Assembly: GCF_000190375.1 (NCBI RefSeq)
Contig: NZ_AEWG01000158.1
Location: 1 to 64,000 of the forward strand
Direction: 5' to 3'
DNA: 64,000 nt
DNA from: Rubrivivax benzoatilyticus JA2 = ATCC BAA-35
GTDB taxonomy: Bacteria > Pseudomonadota > Gammaproteobacteria > Burkholderiales > Burkholderiaceae_C
Shown: piece by piece, positions 30,140-39,274 of the stretch
Numbering within the stretch: the stretch's first letter is position 1
How the letters are laid out: each line of letters starts with the position of its first letter
Translations under genes and position numbers: made by a program
Notes under the pieces: model-generated
What the model saw: the letters and a program-made list of their open reading frames with translations, nothing else
Database searches by the model: none
What the model was told of the DNA's origin: nothing

Positions 30140-30813
30140 ATACCCCTCCCCGGCCGCCGCGGCAGCGCCGCAAGCACGCACGGCCGCAGGAGCTGCTGGA
30201 CGCGGCGCTCGAGCTGTTCGTGCAGAACGGCTACGCGGCCACCCACTCCGACGAGGTGGCCCGCCGGGCCGGTGTCTCCAAGGGCACGCTCTACCTCTAC
30301 TTCCCGAGCAAGGAAGAGCTGTTCAAGGCCGTCGTGCGCGCGACCCTGTCCAACCTGATCGCCGAGGGCGCCGAGCTCGCCGAGCACCACCAGGGCTCGA
30401 CGCGCGAGCTGCTGCTGGCCCTCGGCCGCATCTGGTGGGAGCGCATCGGCAGCCGGCCGGCCGCCGGCCTGCACCGCGTGCTGCTGGCCGAGCTGCAGCA
30501 CTTCCCCGAGCTGCAGCGCTTCTACGCCGACGAGGTCGTGGCGCCGGCCGACCAGCTCTTCGCCCGTGCGCTGCAGCGCGGCATCGAACGCGGCGAGTTC
30601 CGCGCCCTGCCGGTCGAGGAGGCCTGCTACGCGCTGATCGCGCCGCTGCTGATGCGCGCGCTCGACGGCGGCACGCTGTGGGCGCCGCCCGTGCGGCCCA
30701 CCGAGGAACTGCTGGCGCTGCAGATCGACATCCTGCTGCGCGGCATCGAGCGCCGCGACGGGCCGGCCGCGGCGCCAAACCCCGGATCGGCGCACGCCGC
30801 CAGCGGCGCCTAG
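30121..30813 (+). CDS. TetR/AcrR-family transcriptional regulator
   Basis: This 230-residue regulator has an N-terminal TetR HTH: PQELLDAALELFVQNGYAATHSDEVARRAGVSKGTLYLYFPSKEELFKAVVRA (about residues 22-75). The C-terminal half is an AcrR/RutR-like ligand domain with HRVLLAELQHFPELQRFYADEVV. It heads a set ending in a TolC-type channel, so it probably controls envelope efflux genes. The ATG at 30121 lies inside a perfect inverted repeat and has no Shine-Dalgarno, which suggests a leaderless, self-repressed message. The basic segment PPRPPRQRRKHARPQ before the HTH is typical of this clade. Confidence 0.9.
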   Translation: MTSKSLDTPPRPPRQRRKHARPQELLDAALELFVQNGYAATHSDEVARRAGVSKGTLYLYFPSKEELFKAVVRATLSNLIAEGAELAEHHQGSTRELLLALGRIWWERIGSRPAAGLHRVLLAELQHFPELQRFYADEVVAPADQLFARALQRGIERGEFRALPVEEACYALIAPLLMRALDGGTLWAPPVRPTEELLALQIDILLRGIERRDGPAAAPNPGSAHAASGA

Positions 30814-30835
30814 AATCCGGACAGCCCGGACTCTG

Positions 30836-30851
30836 ATACCCTGCACGGTAT
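30836..30851 (+). promoter_or_regulatory. Short inverted repeat before the PCMT-like gene
   Basis: ATACC-N6-GGTAT lies just before the start at 30858 and overlaps a TATATT sequence (30849-30854). It could be a regulator site. No partner is identified and the match is short. Confidence 0.3.
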
Positions 30852-30857
30852 ATTGCG

Positions 30858-31532
30858 ATGAACACCGAACTCGCCCGCTTCAACATGATCGAGCAGCAGA
30901 TCCGCCCCTGGGAGGTGCTGGACGACGGCGTGCTGCAACTGCTGGCGACGGTGCGGCGCGAGGACTTCGTGCCGCCGGCGCTGAAGGCCCTGGCCTTCGC
31001 CGACCTGCAGGTGCCGCTGATCGCCGACGAGCCGCACGGCCCGGTGATGCTGGAGCCCAAGATCCAGGCCCGGCTGCTGCAGGAGCTGCAGGTGCAGCGC
31101 CACGAGAAGGTGCTGGAGATCGGCACCGGCTCGGGCTTCATGGCCGCGCTGCTGGCGCACCGCGCGCAGCAGGTCTGGACGCTGGAATGCCGCTCGGCGC
31201 TGGTCGCCCAGGCGCGCGAGAACCTGCGCCGCGCCGGCGTGACGACGGTCCGGGTCGTCGAGGTGACGGCCGAGGACGGCGCCCGCGGCCTGCCCGCCGA
31301 GGCGCCGTTCGACGCCATCGTGCTGTCGGGCTCGGTCGCCGCGGTGCCGCGTGCGCTGCTCGAGCAGCTGAAGGTCGGCGGCCGGCTGGCGGCGATCGTC
31401 GGCGAGCTGCCGATCATGTGCGCCCGGCTCTACACCCGCGTCGGCCCCGAGGCCTGGTCCGAGGTCGACCTGTTCGACACCGTCGCGCCGCGTCTGCAGG
31501 GCTTCGCCGAGCCGACGCGCTTCGCCTTCTGA
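30858..31532 (+). CDS. Protein-L-isoaspartate O-methyltransferase family protein, divergent
   Basis: The 224-residue protein has the PCMT fold: MNTELARFNMIEQQIRPWEVLDDGVLQLLATVRREDFVPPALKALAFAD at the N-terminus, then VLEIGTGSGFMAALLAHRAQQVWTLE as the SAM loop. Classical PCMTs carry a Ser/Thr-Gln-Pro motif and a GDG loop for isoaspartate repair. Here the matching places read GPVMLEPKIQARLL and TAEDGARGL, so substrate use may differ. It sits between the TetR gene and tolC, an arrangement I associate with Burkholderiales. Its role there is unclear. Confidence 0.82.
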   Translation: MNTELARFNMIEQQIRPWEVLDDGVLQLLATVRREDFVPPALKALAFADLQVPLIADEPHGPVMLEPKIQARLLQELQVQRHEKVLEIGTGSGFMAALLAHRAQQVWTLECRSALVAQARENLRRAGVTTVRVVEVTAEDGARGLPAEAPFDAIVLSGSVAAVPRALLEQLKVGGRLAAIVGELPIMCARLYTRVGPEAWSEVDLFDTVAPRLQGFAEPTRFAF

Positions 31533-31693
31533 GCCCGGCATGCCCGCGCGCCGGCCTGCCGTCCATCGCCTGCGGCGGCACGTCGGCCCCTTCCGGGGCG
31601 CCGCCCGTCGCATGACGGCGGCGGCGCCGGCCCGTCGGCGCTAGAACCGCGGCTCGTCCCGCCGAAACACGAAGAACCGAGGGAACCCGTTTC

Positions 31694-33019
31694 ATGCGTC
31701 CGCTCCTCACCCGTCTCGCCCTGGCCAGCGCCGTCGCGTTCGCGCTGCCGGCGGCCGTCCACGCCCAGAGCCTGTCCGAGCTGTACCAGGCCGCCCGCGC
31801 CTACGACGCGTCCTACCTGGCCGCACGCGCACAGGCCGACTCGGCCGAGTACCAAGTCGCCCAGACGCGTGCGCTCAACCGCCCGGCTGCGGCGCTGAAC
31901 GCCAGCGCCACCGGCAGCGACTCCCGCCCCGACGGCGTCGAGCGCGGCACCTACAACACCGCCCGCGCGTCGATCGACGCCAGCCTGCCGCTGTTCAACC
32001 GCGCCAACTCGGTCGCGATCGAGCAGGCCGAGCGCTCGCTGGCGGCCACCCAGGCGGCGCTGGAAGCGGCCGAGCAGGACCTCGTCGTGCGCGTCGCCCA
32101 GGCCTATTTCGACGTGCTCGCGGCGCAGGACGCGCTGGCGACCACGCGCGCGAGCAAGACCGCGATCACCGAGCAGCTGGCCTCGGCCAAGCGCAACTTC
32201 GAGGTCGGCACCGCGACGATCACCGACACCCGCGAAGCCCAGGCCCGCTACGACCTCGTGCTCGCCGAGGAGATCGCCGCCGAGAACCTGCTGCTGACGC
32301 GGCGCACCGCGCTGGACACCCTGGTCGGCCGCCTCGGCACCGACCCGAAGCCGCTGGCCACGCCGGTCGTGCTGCCCGAGCCCAGCCCGGCCGACCCCGA
32401 GCAGTGGGTGCGCAGCGCGCAGGGCGACCACCCGGCGATCCGCCGCGCCCAGGTGGCCTACGACATCGCCCGCCTCGAGACCGAACGCGCCCGCGCCGGC
32501 CACCTGCCGACGCTGGACCTGGTGGCCTCGGCCGAGCGCCAGCGTGTCGGCGGCAGTTCGGTGGCGCTGAACAACGCCGGCGGCGCCACCAACACCTACA
32601 GCATGGGCCTGCAGTTCAAGCTGCCGCTGTACGCCGGCAACGCGACGCAGAACCGCGTGCGCGAGACGCTGCTGCTGGAGGAGAGCTCGCGCAACGAGCT
32701 GGAATCGGCGCGCCGCAACGTCGCGCTGAACGCGCGCACCGCCTTGTTCGCGGTGCAGTCGGGCATCGCCCAGGTCCGCGCCTACGAGGCCGCCGAGGCC
32801 TCGAGCAAGCTGTCGCTGGAAGCCACGCAGCTCGGCTACCGCGTCGGCGTGCGCGTCAACCTCGACGTGCTCGACGCCCAGACCCAGCTCTACGCCACCC
32901 AGCGCGACCTGGCGCGCGCACGCTACGACGTCATCGTCAACACGCTGCGGCTGCGCCAGGCGGCCGGCCGGCTGGGCCTGACCGACGTCGAGTCGGTCAA
33001 CGCGCTGCTGGCGCGCTGA
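31694..33019 (+). CDS. tolC: TolC-family outer-membrane channel protein
   Basis: TolC forms a trimeric outer-membrane exit duct for type I secretion and RND/ABC efflux. The 441-residue precursor has a signal peptide (LALASAVAFALPAAVHAQ) and two repeats of the OEP domain. TolC signatures are LSELYQAARAYDASYLAARAQADSAEY, AQAYFDVLAAQDALATTRASKTAITEQLASAKRNFEVGTATITDTREAQARYDL and the second-half VGVRVNLDVLDAQTQLYATQRDLARARYDVI. It is preceded by TetR and a PCMT-like gene. No pump genes are in the window. The 3' end overlaps the convergent waaA by 23 bp. Confidence 0.92.
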   Translation: MRPLLTRLALASAVAFALPAAVHAQSLSELYQAARAYDASYLAARAQADSAEYQVAQTRALNRPAAALNASATGSDSRPDGVERGTYNTARASIDASLPLFNRANSVAIEQAERSLAATQAALEAAEQDLVVRVAQAYFDVLAAQDALATTRASKTAITEQLASAKRNFEVGTATITDTREAQARYDLVLAEEIAAENLLLTRRTALDTLVGRLGTDPKPLATPVVLPEPSPADPEQWVRSAQGDHPAIRRAQVAYDIARLETERARAGHLPTLDLVASAERQRVGGSSVALNNAGGATNTYSMGLQFKLPLYAGNATQNRVRETLLLEESSRNELESARRNVALNARTALFAVQSGIAQVRAYEAAEASSKLSLEATQLGYRVGVRVNLDVLDAQTQLYATQRDLARARYDVIVNTLRLRQAAGRLGLTDVESVNALLAR

Positions 33020-34298
33020 CGCCCGGCAGCAGCTCGACGATCGCGCGCGCCATGCGTTCGGCGGCGCCACGGTGCTGGGCCGAGAAGGCCAGCGCAGCGG
33101 CCACACGCTCGGCGCGCGCCGGGTCGAGCGCCAGCGCCACCGCCTGCGCGACGCCGTCGGCCATGTCGGCCGCACGCAGCGCGGCGCCGGCGGCCAGCGA
33201 CATCTCGGCGGCCTGCGCGAAGTTGAAGGTGTGCGGCCCCATCACCAGCGGGCAGCCGCAGGCCGCGGCCTCGATCAGGTTCTGCCCGCCCAGCGGCGCG
33301 AAGCTGCCGCCCAGCAGCGCCGCGTCGGCGGCGGCGTAATACAGCGGCATCTCGCCGATCGAGTCGCCGAGCCAGACGTCGGCACCCGCCGCGTCGGCCG
33401 GCGGGGCCTCGCCCCAGCCGCTGCGGCGCCGCACCGACAGCCCGGCGGCGGCGGCCATCTGCGCCACGGCGTCGAAACGCTGCGGATGGCGCGGCACCAG
33501 CAGCAGCAGCGGCCGCGGCGCGTCCAGGCGCTTCCAGGCGGCCAGCAGCAGCTCCTCCTCGCCTTCGCGTGTCGACGCCGCCAGCACCACCGGCCGGCCC
33601 GCCGCGACACGCCAGGCGCGGCCGCGCTCGACCAGCGCCGGGTTCGGCGAGACGTCGAACTTCAGGTTGCCCATGACCTGCGGCGACGGCGCGCCGCTGG
33701 CCTCGAGCCGGCGCGCGTCGTCGGCGGTCTGCGCCAGCACGCGCGAGAAGCTCGCCGCCGCCGGACGCAGCAGCGCCTGCAGGCGCTGGCCCTTGGCGAA
33801 GCTGCGTTCGGACAGGCGCGCGTTGGCCAGCACCATCGGCACGCCGGCTTCGAGCGCGGCGTCGAGCAGGTTGGGCCAGATCTCGGTTTCCATCAGCACA
33901 CCGACCGCCGGCCGGTGGCGGCGCAGGAAACGCCGCACCGCGCCCGGCGTGTCGTAGGGCAGCCAGACCTGGGCGTCGCCGGGTTGCAGCAGCGCCGCGC
34001 CGGCTTCGCGGCCGGTGGCGGTGCCGTGCGTCAGCAGCAGGCCGCGCTCCGGCGCGAGCCGGCGCAGCGCGTTCAGCAGCGGCTCGCTGGCACGCGTCTC
34101 GCCCAGCGACACGGCGTGCACCCAGATGCGGCCGCTGCGGCCGTCGCCGACGCCGCCGGTGGCGAAACGTTCGTTCCAGGCGCTGCGGTACGGCGGCTCG
34201 TGGCGCCCGCGCCACCACAGCTTGCCGACGTACAGCGGCGCGGCCAGGCGCAGGCCGGTCGAGTAGACCCAGCGGGCGAAAGCGCCGTCAGCAGCCAT
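32997..34298 (-). CDS. waaA: 3-deoxy-D-manno-octulosonic acid (Kdo) transferase
   Basis: WaaA (KdtA) adds Kdo to lipid IVA on the inner face of the cytoplasmic membrane, the start of the LPS inner core. The 433-residue GT30/GT-B enzyme has the N-terminal anchor region WVYSTGLRLAAPLYVGKLWW, then IWVHAVSLGETRASEPLL with the catalytic Glu, ILMETEIWPNLLDAALEAGVPMVLANARLSERSF-type sequence, and the C-terminal SFAPLGGQNLIEAAACGCPLVMGPHTFNF sugar-nucleotide site. It follows the phosphomannomutase gene by 37 bp on the same strand, so the two envelope-sugar genes may be co-transcribed. Confidence 0.95.
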   Translation of the reverse strand: MAADGAFARWVYSTGLRLAAPLYVGKLWWRGRHEPPYRSAWNERFATGGVGDGRSGRIWVHAVSLGETRASEPLLNALRRLAPERGLLLTHGTATGREAGAALLQPGDAQVWLPYDTPGAVRRFLRRHRPAVGVLMETEIWPNLLDAALEAGVPMVLANARLSERSFAKGQRLQALLRPAAASFSRVLAQTADDARRLEASGAPSPQVMGNLKFDVSPNPALVERGRAWRVAAGRPVVLAASTREGEEELLLAAWKRLDAPRPLLLLVPRHPQRFDAVAQMAAAAGLSVRRRSGWGEAPPADAAGADVWLGDSIGEMPLYYAAADAALLGGSFAPLGGQNLIEAAACGCPLVMGPHTFNFAQAAEMSLAAGAALRAADMADGVAQAVALALDPARAERVAAALAFSAQHRGAAERMARAIVELLPGVSAPAAR

Positions 34299-34335
34299 GT
34301 CGGGTTCCGCGGCGGGAAGAAGGCCCGCCTCGCGC

Positions 34336-35739
34336 TCAGTGCGCGGCGGCCTCCACGCGGGCGTCGGCCTTCACGGCGCGCAGCGCGGCCATGAAGTCGC
34401 CCTGGATGCGCTCCAGCGCCTCGGGCGTGTGGCCCTCGAAACGCAGCACCAGCACCGGCGTCGTGTTCGACGCGCGGATCAGGCCGAAGCCGTCGGCGAA
34501 GTCGATGCGCAGGCCGTCGACGGTGCCGACGTCGCCGCCGGCCAGCGCCAGCCGGCCGTCGGCGGCACGCGCCAGCAGCTCGGCGACGACGCGGTGGTTC
34601 TCGCCCTCGGCGCAGGGCACGTTGAGCTCGGGCGTGCTGAAGCTCGTCGGCAGCGCGTCGAGGAATGCGCTGGGGTCGGCCTCGCGCGACAGGATCTCCA
34701 GCAGCCGCGCCGCGGTGTACATCGCGTCGTCGAAGCCGTACCAGCGCTCGCCGAAGAACAGGTGGCCGCTCATCTCGCCGGCGAACGGCGCGCCGGTCTC
34801 CTTGAGCTTGGCCTTGATCAGCGAGTGCCCGGTCTTCCACAGCAGCGGCACGCCGCCGGCGGCGCGGATCGCCTCGGGCAGGCGCTGCGAGCACTTGACG
34901 TCGAAGATGATCTCGGCGCCCGGGTGGCGCGACAGGATGTCGCGCGCGAACAGCATCACCTGGCGGTCGGGGTAGATGACGTTGCCGCCGGCGGTGACCA
35001 CGCCCAGGCGGTCGCCGTCGCCGTCGAAGGCCAGGCCGAGCTCGGCGCCGGTGGCGTGCACGACCTTGATCAGGTCGGCGAGGTTCTCGGGCTTGGACGG
35101 GTCCGGGTGGTGGTTCGGGAAGTCGCCGTCGACCTTGGAGTACAGGTCGATGACCTCGCAGCCCAGGGCCTTCAGGATGCCGGGCGCGCTGGCGCCGGGG
35201 ATGCCGTTGCCCGAGTCGACGACGATCTTCATCGGCCGCGCGAGCTGGCAGTCGGAGACGATGCGCTGGGTGTACTCGGCCAGGATGTCCATCGCCGCGC
35301 TGCGGCCGGGCGCCTGCACGTAGTCCTCGGCCTCGATGCGGCGCTTCAGGCGCTGGATGTCCTCGCCGTAGATCGCGCGGCCGCCGAGCACCATCTTGAA
35401 GCCGTTGTAGTCCTTCGGGTTGTGGCTGCCGGTGACCTGGATGCCGGAGCGGCAGCCGTGTTCGCCACGTGTCGCGGCGACGTAGTAGAGCATCGGCGTC
35501 GTCACCGCGCCGAGGTCGACGACGTCCAGGCCGGTCGACACCAGGCCGCGCACCAGCGCCGCCGCCAGACCCGGGCCCGAGAGCCGGCCGTCGCGGCCGA
35601 CGGCCACGGCGCGCTCGCCGGCGGCCAGCGCCTCGGTGCCGAAAGCCCTTCCGAGATGCTCCGCGAACGTTTCGTCGATCGTCTGGCCGACGATGCCGCG
35701 GATGTCATAGGCCTTGAACACCGAGGAATGGACTTGCAT
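34336..35739 (-). CDS. Phosphomannomutase / phosphoglucomutase
   Basis: The 467-residue alpha-D-phosphohexomutase is of the AlgC/ManB type and interconverts 1- and 6-phosphates of mannose or glucose for LPS and exopolysaccharide precursors. It starts at the ATG at 35739 (MQVHSSVFKAYDIRGIVGQTIDETFAEHLGRAFG). The phosphoserine loop is GIQVTGSHNPKDYNGFK and the metal loop is LAFDGDGDRLGVV. The sugar-binding loop is GEMSGHLFF and the phosphate-binding C-terminal loop is IRASNTTPVLVLRFEG. The reading frame stays open far upstream through the SLC13 gene, but that extension is not coding. waaA follows 37 bp later. Confidence 0.94.
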   Translation of the reverse strand: MQVHSSVFKAYDIRGIVGQTIDETFAEHLGRAFGTEALAAGERAVAVGRDGRLSGPGLAAALVRGLVSTGLDVVDLGAVTTPMLYYVAATRGEHGCRSGIQVTGSHNPKDYNGFKMVLGGRAIYGEDIQRLKRRIEAEDYVQAPGRSAAMDILAEYTQRIVSDCQLARPMKIVVDSGNGIPGASAPGILKALGCEVIDLYSKVDGDFPNHHPDPSKPENLADLIKVVHATGAELGLAFDGDGDRLGVVTAGGNVIYPDRQVMLFARDILSRHPGAEIIFDVKCSQRLPEAIRAAGGVPLLWKTGHSLIKAKLKETGAPFAGEMSGHLFFGERWYGFDDAMYTAARLLEILSREADPSAFLDALPTSFSTPELNVPCAEGENHRVVAELLARAADGRLALAGGDVGTVDGLRIDFADGFGLIRASNTTPVLVLRFEGHTPEALERIQGDFMAALRAVKADARVEAAAH

Positions 35740-35825
35740 GGAAGGCGGGCCGGGGGCCGGGTGGAAGTCGCGGGCGATTGTAGGCAGCGGCCGGGCGGGC
35801 CGGCTTGCGCCCCGGCGCGGCCGTC

Positions 35826-37664
35826 TCAGAACGGGAACAGCAGCGGCAGCAGCGCCACGCAGACGATGCCGACGACCACCGTGAACGGCACGCCGATCTT
35901 CACGAAGTCGGCGAAGCGGTAGCGCCCCGGGCCCAGCACCAGCGTGTTCACCGGCGAGGACACCGGCGTCATGAAGGCCGCCGACGCCGCCAGCGCGACC
36001 ATCATCGCGAACGGCTCGGGCGCGCAGCCCAGGCGCTCGGCCATGCCCAGCCCGATCGGCGCCATCAGCACCGCGGTCGCGGTGTTCGAGACGAAGAGCC
36101 CCACCGCCGCCGTCAGCACGAACAGCCCGGCCAGCGCCGCGCGTGGCGAGGCCTCGCCGGTGGCCGCGAGCATCGCGCCCACCAGCCAGTCGATGCCGCC
36201 GGTCTTCTGCAGCGCGACGGCGAACGGCAGCATGCCGACGATCAGCATCAGGCTCTGCCAGTGGATCGCGCGGTAGGCCGACTCGGCGTCGATGCAGCGC
36301 ACCGCGCCCATCGCCAGGCAGCCCAGCAGCGCCGCGACGACGTTGGGCACCAGCCCCGAGACCATCAGCGCGACGGTGGCCGCCAGCACCGCCAGCGCCA
36401 GCGGCGCGCGCGACGCGGCCGGCGCGACGTCGTCGACCTCGGCCGGCAGCGTCAGCACGACGAAGTCGCGCGCCGCGCCGGCCAGGCCGCGGATGTCCTT
36501 CCAGGCGCCGGCCACCAGCAGCGTGTCGCCCATCCTCAGCTTGGCGTGCAGCGGATCCTCGTCGACGAGGTGGCCGCCGCGGCGCAGGCCGATGACGTTG
36601 ATGCCGCGCTGCGAGCGCATGCGCAGCTCGAGGATCGACTGGCCGATCACCGCCGCACCCGGCGGCACCAGCAGCTCGGCCAGGCCGATCTCGCGCGACA
36701 GGCGCGAGAAGTAGTCGCGCCGGAACGGCAGCTCGGTGAAGCCCATCGCCTCGACGACACGCTGCGCCTGGGCCGCCCCGTCGGGCGCGGCGAAGTCGGC
36801 CAGCAGCACGTCGCCGGGCAGGATCTGCTGGTGCGCCGAGGTGTCGACCACCGTCGGCCCGAGCCCGCGCTCGCGTTCGATGGCGATGACGTTGGCGCCG
36901 TGGCGTGCGCGCAGCTCCAGCTCGCCCAGCGTGCAGCCGACGGCCGGCGACGCGGCCGGGACACGCAGGCGCCGCGTGCGGTCGAGCAGGCCGTAGTCGG
37001 CGGCCAGCTCGCGCAAGCGCCGGCGCCGGCCCTCGCCGTCGCGGCGCGGCGCCTCGCGTTCGGCCAGCCAGCGCCGCGCCACCAGCATGTAGCCGATGCC
37101 CAGCACCAGCAGCACCGCGCCCATCGGCGTGAAGTCGAAGAAGCCGAAACCCTCGTGGCCGCGGCGGTGCAGCTCGGCCTGCACGACGAGGTTGGGCGGC
37201 GTGCCGACCAGCGTCAGCATGCCGCTGAGCAGCCCGGCGAAGGCCAGCGGCATCATCAGCCGCCCCGGCGCGCTGCCCACGCGCGCGGCCACGCGCAGCG
37301 CCACCGGCACGAAGATCGCCACCACCGCCGTCGAGCTCATCACCGAGCCCAGCGCCGCGGTCGCGGCCATCAGCAGCGCCAGCAGCCGGGCCTCGCGGCC
37401 GCCGGCACGCGCCACCAGCCAGTCGCCGACGCGGTGCGCGATGCCGGCCCGCGCCAGCGCCTCGCCGATGACGAAGAACAGCGCGATCAGGATCACGCCC
37501 GGCTCGCTGAAGCCGGCCAGCGCCTCGGGCAGCGTCAGCGTGCCGCCCAGCACCAGCAGCGTCAGCGCCGCCATCGCCACCACGTCCATGCGCGGGCGAT
37601 TGAGCACGAAGCAGACGACGCAGCCGGCCAGCAGCGCCAGCACCCAGACGGTTTCGGGAGTCAT
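35826..37664 (-). CDS. SLC13-family permease with two RCK_C (TrkA-C) domains
   Basis: The 612-residue inner-membrane protein has a first transporter half (residues about 1-190) with WVLALLAGCVVCFVLNRPRMDVVAMAALTLLVLGG and AFAGLLSGMLTLVGTPPNLVVQ (SNT-type motif). Two cytoplasmic TrkA-C modules follow (about 205-400), then a second membrane half with SNTATAVLMAPIGLGMAERLG and PVSSPVNTLVLGPGRYRFADFVKIG. Such proteins take up anions such as sulfate, dicarboxylates or phosphate with Na+; the substrate is not evident. It precedes the phosphomannomutase gene by 86 bp and is divergent from the Ada-AlkA fusion. Confidence 0.9.
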   Translation of the reverse strand: MTPETVWVLALLAGCVVCFVLNRPRMDVVAMAALTLLVLGGTLTLPEALAGFSEPGVILIALFFVIGEALARAGIAHRVGDWLVARAGGREARLLALLMAATAALGSVMSSTAVVAIFVPVALRVAARVGSAPGRLMMPLAFAGLLSGMLTLVGTPPNLVVQAELHRRGHEGFGFFDFTPMGAVLLVLGIGYMLVARRWLAEREAPRRDGEGRRRRLRELAADYGLLDRTRRLRVPAASPAVGCTLGELELRARHGANVIAIERERGLGPTVVDTSAHQQILPGDVLLADFAAPDGAAQAQRVVEAMGFTELPFRRDYFSRLSREIGLAELLVPPGAAVIGQSILELRMRSQRGINVIGLRRGGHLVDEDPLHAKLRMGDTLLVAGAWKDIRGLAGAARDFVVLTLPAEVDDVAPAASRAPLALAVLAATVALMVSGLVPNVVAALLGCLAMGAVRCIDAESAYRAIHWQSLMLIVGMLPFAVALQKTGGIDWLVGAMLAATGEASPRAALAGLFVLTAAVGLFVSNTATAVLMAPIGLGMAERLGCAPEPFAMMVALAASAAFMTPVSSPVNTLVLGPGRYRFADFVKIGVPFTVVVGIVCVALLPLLFPF

Positions 37665-37825
37665 CGACGGCGCACCCGGGCGGCGGGTGCGGGGGCGGAT
37701 TGCAAAGGGCGCGATCTTCGCCCGGCCATCGCCCGCGCCGCGCGTGTCCCCTGCCCGCCCTAGGACATCGCTGCAGCGGTGGACATGTCCGGAAACGGCG
37801 AGTCCGCGTCAGCCCGCCCCCTATC

Positions 37826-39274
37826 ATGGGCCGCATGTTCCCCGACCCCGACGCCGCCTACCTCGCGCTCGCCGCCCGCGACGCGCGTTTCGACGGCCGC
37901 GTGTTCGTCGGGGTCACCAGCACCGGCATCTACTGCCGCCCGGTGTGCCGCGTGCGCACGCCGCGGCGCGAGAACTGCCGCTTCTTCGCCAGCCCGGCGC
38001 AGGCCGAGGCCGCGGCCTTCCGCCCCTGCCTGAAGTGCCGCCCGGAGATCGCGCCCGGGCTGTCGGCGATGGACTCCTCCGACGCGCTGGCCGGCTGCGC
38101 CGCGCGCGCGATCGAGGCCGCGGTGCAGGCCGGCGAGCCGGTCGTGCTGCCGGCGCTGGCCGCACGCCTGGGTGTCGGCGAGCGCCATCTGCGCCGCATC
38201 TTCGCCGCCGCGCACGGCGTCGCGCCGCGGGAGTACCTCGCCACCCAGCGCCTGCTGCTGGCCAAGCAGCTCTTGACCGACACGACGATGCCGGTGGCCC
38301 AGGTCGCGCTGGCCAGCGGCTTCGAGAGCCTGCGGCGTTTCAACGCCGCCTTCCTGGAACGCTACCGCCTGGCGCCGACGGCGCTGCGCCGCGCGCGCGG
38401 CGAGACCCCGGCCGAGCCGGTGCTGCGCCTGGCCTGGCGGCCGCCCTACGACGTCGAGGCGATGCTCGGTTTTGCCGCGCGCCGCGCGCTGGCCGGGGTC
38501 GAGCAGGTCGAGGGCCTGGCCTGGCGGCGCACGCTGGCCTGGCCGCAGCGCGGCTCGGTGCTCGACGGCTGGATCGAGGCGCGTTTCGTGCCCGAGCGCC
38601 ACGAGGTCCATCTGCGCGCCGCGCCGGCCTTGGCCCCGGTGCTGGGCGCCGTGCTGCGCCGCGTGCGCGAGGCGCTGGACCTGGACGCCGACCCGGCGCC
38701 GATCGCCGCGGCACTGGCCGCCGCCGGCCTGGCGGCCGAGGGCCAGCGCCTGCCCGGCGCCTTCGACGGCTTCGAGACCGCGGTGCGCATCGTGCTCGGC
38801 CAGCAGGTCACGGTGGCCGCCGCCGGCACGCTGGCGGCACGCCTAGTGCGGCGCTACGGCCGCCCGGTGCCGACGCCGTTCACCGCGCTGACGCACGCCT
38901 TCCCCGACGCCGCGACGCTGGCCGCCGCCGACCCCGACGAACTCGGCCGCCTGGGCCTCGTGCGCCAGCGTGTGCGGGCGCTGCAGGCGCTGGCCGCGGC
39001 GGTGGCCGACGGTTCGCTGAAGCTCGAACGCGGCGCGCCGCTGGCGCCGACGCTGGCCACGCTGGCCGCCCTGCCCGGCTTCGGCCCCTGGACCGTGCAG
39101 CTCGTCGCGCTGCGTGTGCTCGGCTGGCCCGATGCCTGGCCCGCCGGCGACGCCGGCCTCGCCGCCGCGCTGGGCAGCCGCGACGCGCGTGAACACGAAC
39201 GCGCGGCCGAGGCCTGGCGGCCCTGGCGCGCCTATGCCGCGATGGCGCTCTGGCGCCCTGGAGACACCCGATGA
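37826..39274 (+). CDS. Ada-AlkA fusion: methylation-sensing regulator and 3-methyladenine DNA glycosylase II
   Basis: The 482-residue protein joins four parts. An Ada zinc domain (about 1-80) has four Cys ligands in GIYCRPVCR, ENCRFF and PCLKCRPE, which accept methyl groups from phosphotriesters. An AraC-type HTH (about 95-185) has LGVGERHLRRIFAAAHGVAPREYLATQRL. An AlkA N-terminal domain follows, then an HhH-GPD glycosylase with LPGFGPWTVQLVALRVLG and the catalytic Asp in WPAGDAGL. It probably senses alkylation damage, activates repair genes and excises alkylated bases. The ATG at 37826 is chosen; one at 37835 is equally possible. ogt overlaps its stop. Confidence 0.92.
   Translation: MGRMFPDPDAAYLALAARDARFDGRVFVGVTSTGIYCRPVCRVRTPRRENCRFFASPAQAEAAAFRPCLKCRPEIAPGLSAMDSSDALAGCAARAIEAAVQAGEPVVLPALAARLGVGERHLRRIFAAAHGVAPREYLATQRLLLAKQLLTDTTMPVAQVALASGFESLRRFNAAFLERYRLAPTALRRARGETPAEPVLRLAWRPPYDVEAMLGFAARRALAGVEQVEGLAWRRTLAWPQRGSVLDGWIEARFVPERHEVHLRAAPALAPVLGAVLRRVREALDLDADPAPIAAALAAAGLAAEGQRLPGAFDGFETAVRIVLGQQVTVAAAGTLAARLVRRYGRPVPTPFTALTHAFPDAATLAAADPDELGRLGLVRQRVRALQALAAAVADGSLKLERGAPLAPTLATLAALPGFGPWTVQLVALRVLGWPDAWPAGDAGLAAALGSRDAREHERAAEAWRPWRAYAAMALWRPGDTR

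Noticed and set aside
34336-37836. Apparent fusion of a long N-terminal region to the phosphomannomutase
   Set aside because: The extra 699 codons lie over the SLC13 gene in another frame; the real mutase start is the ATG at 35739.
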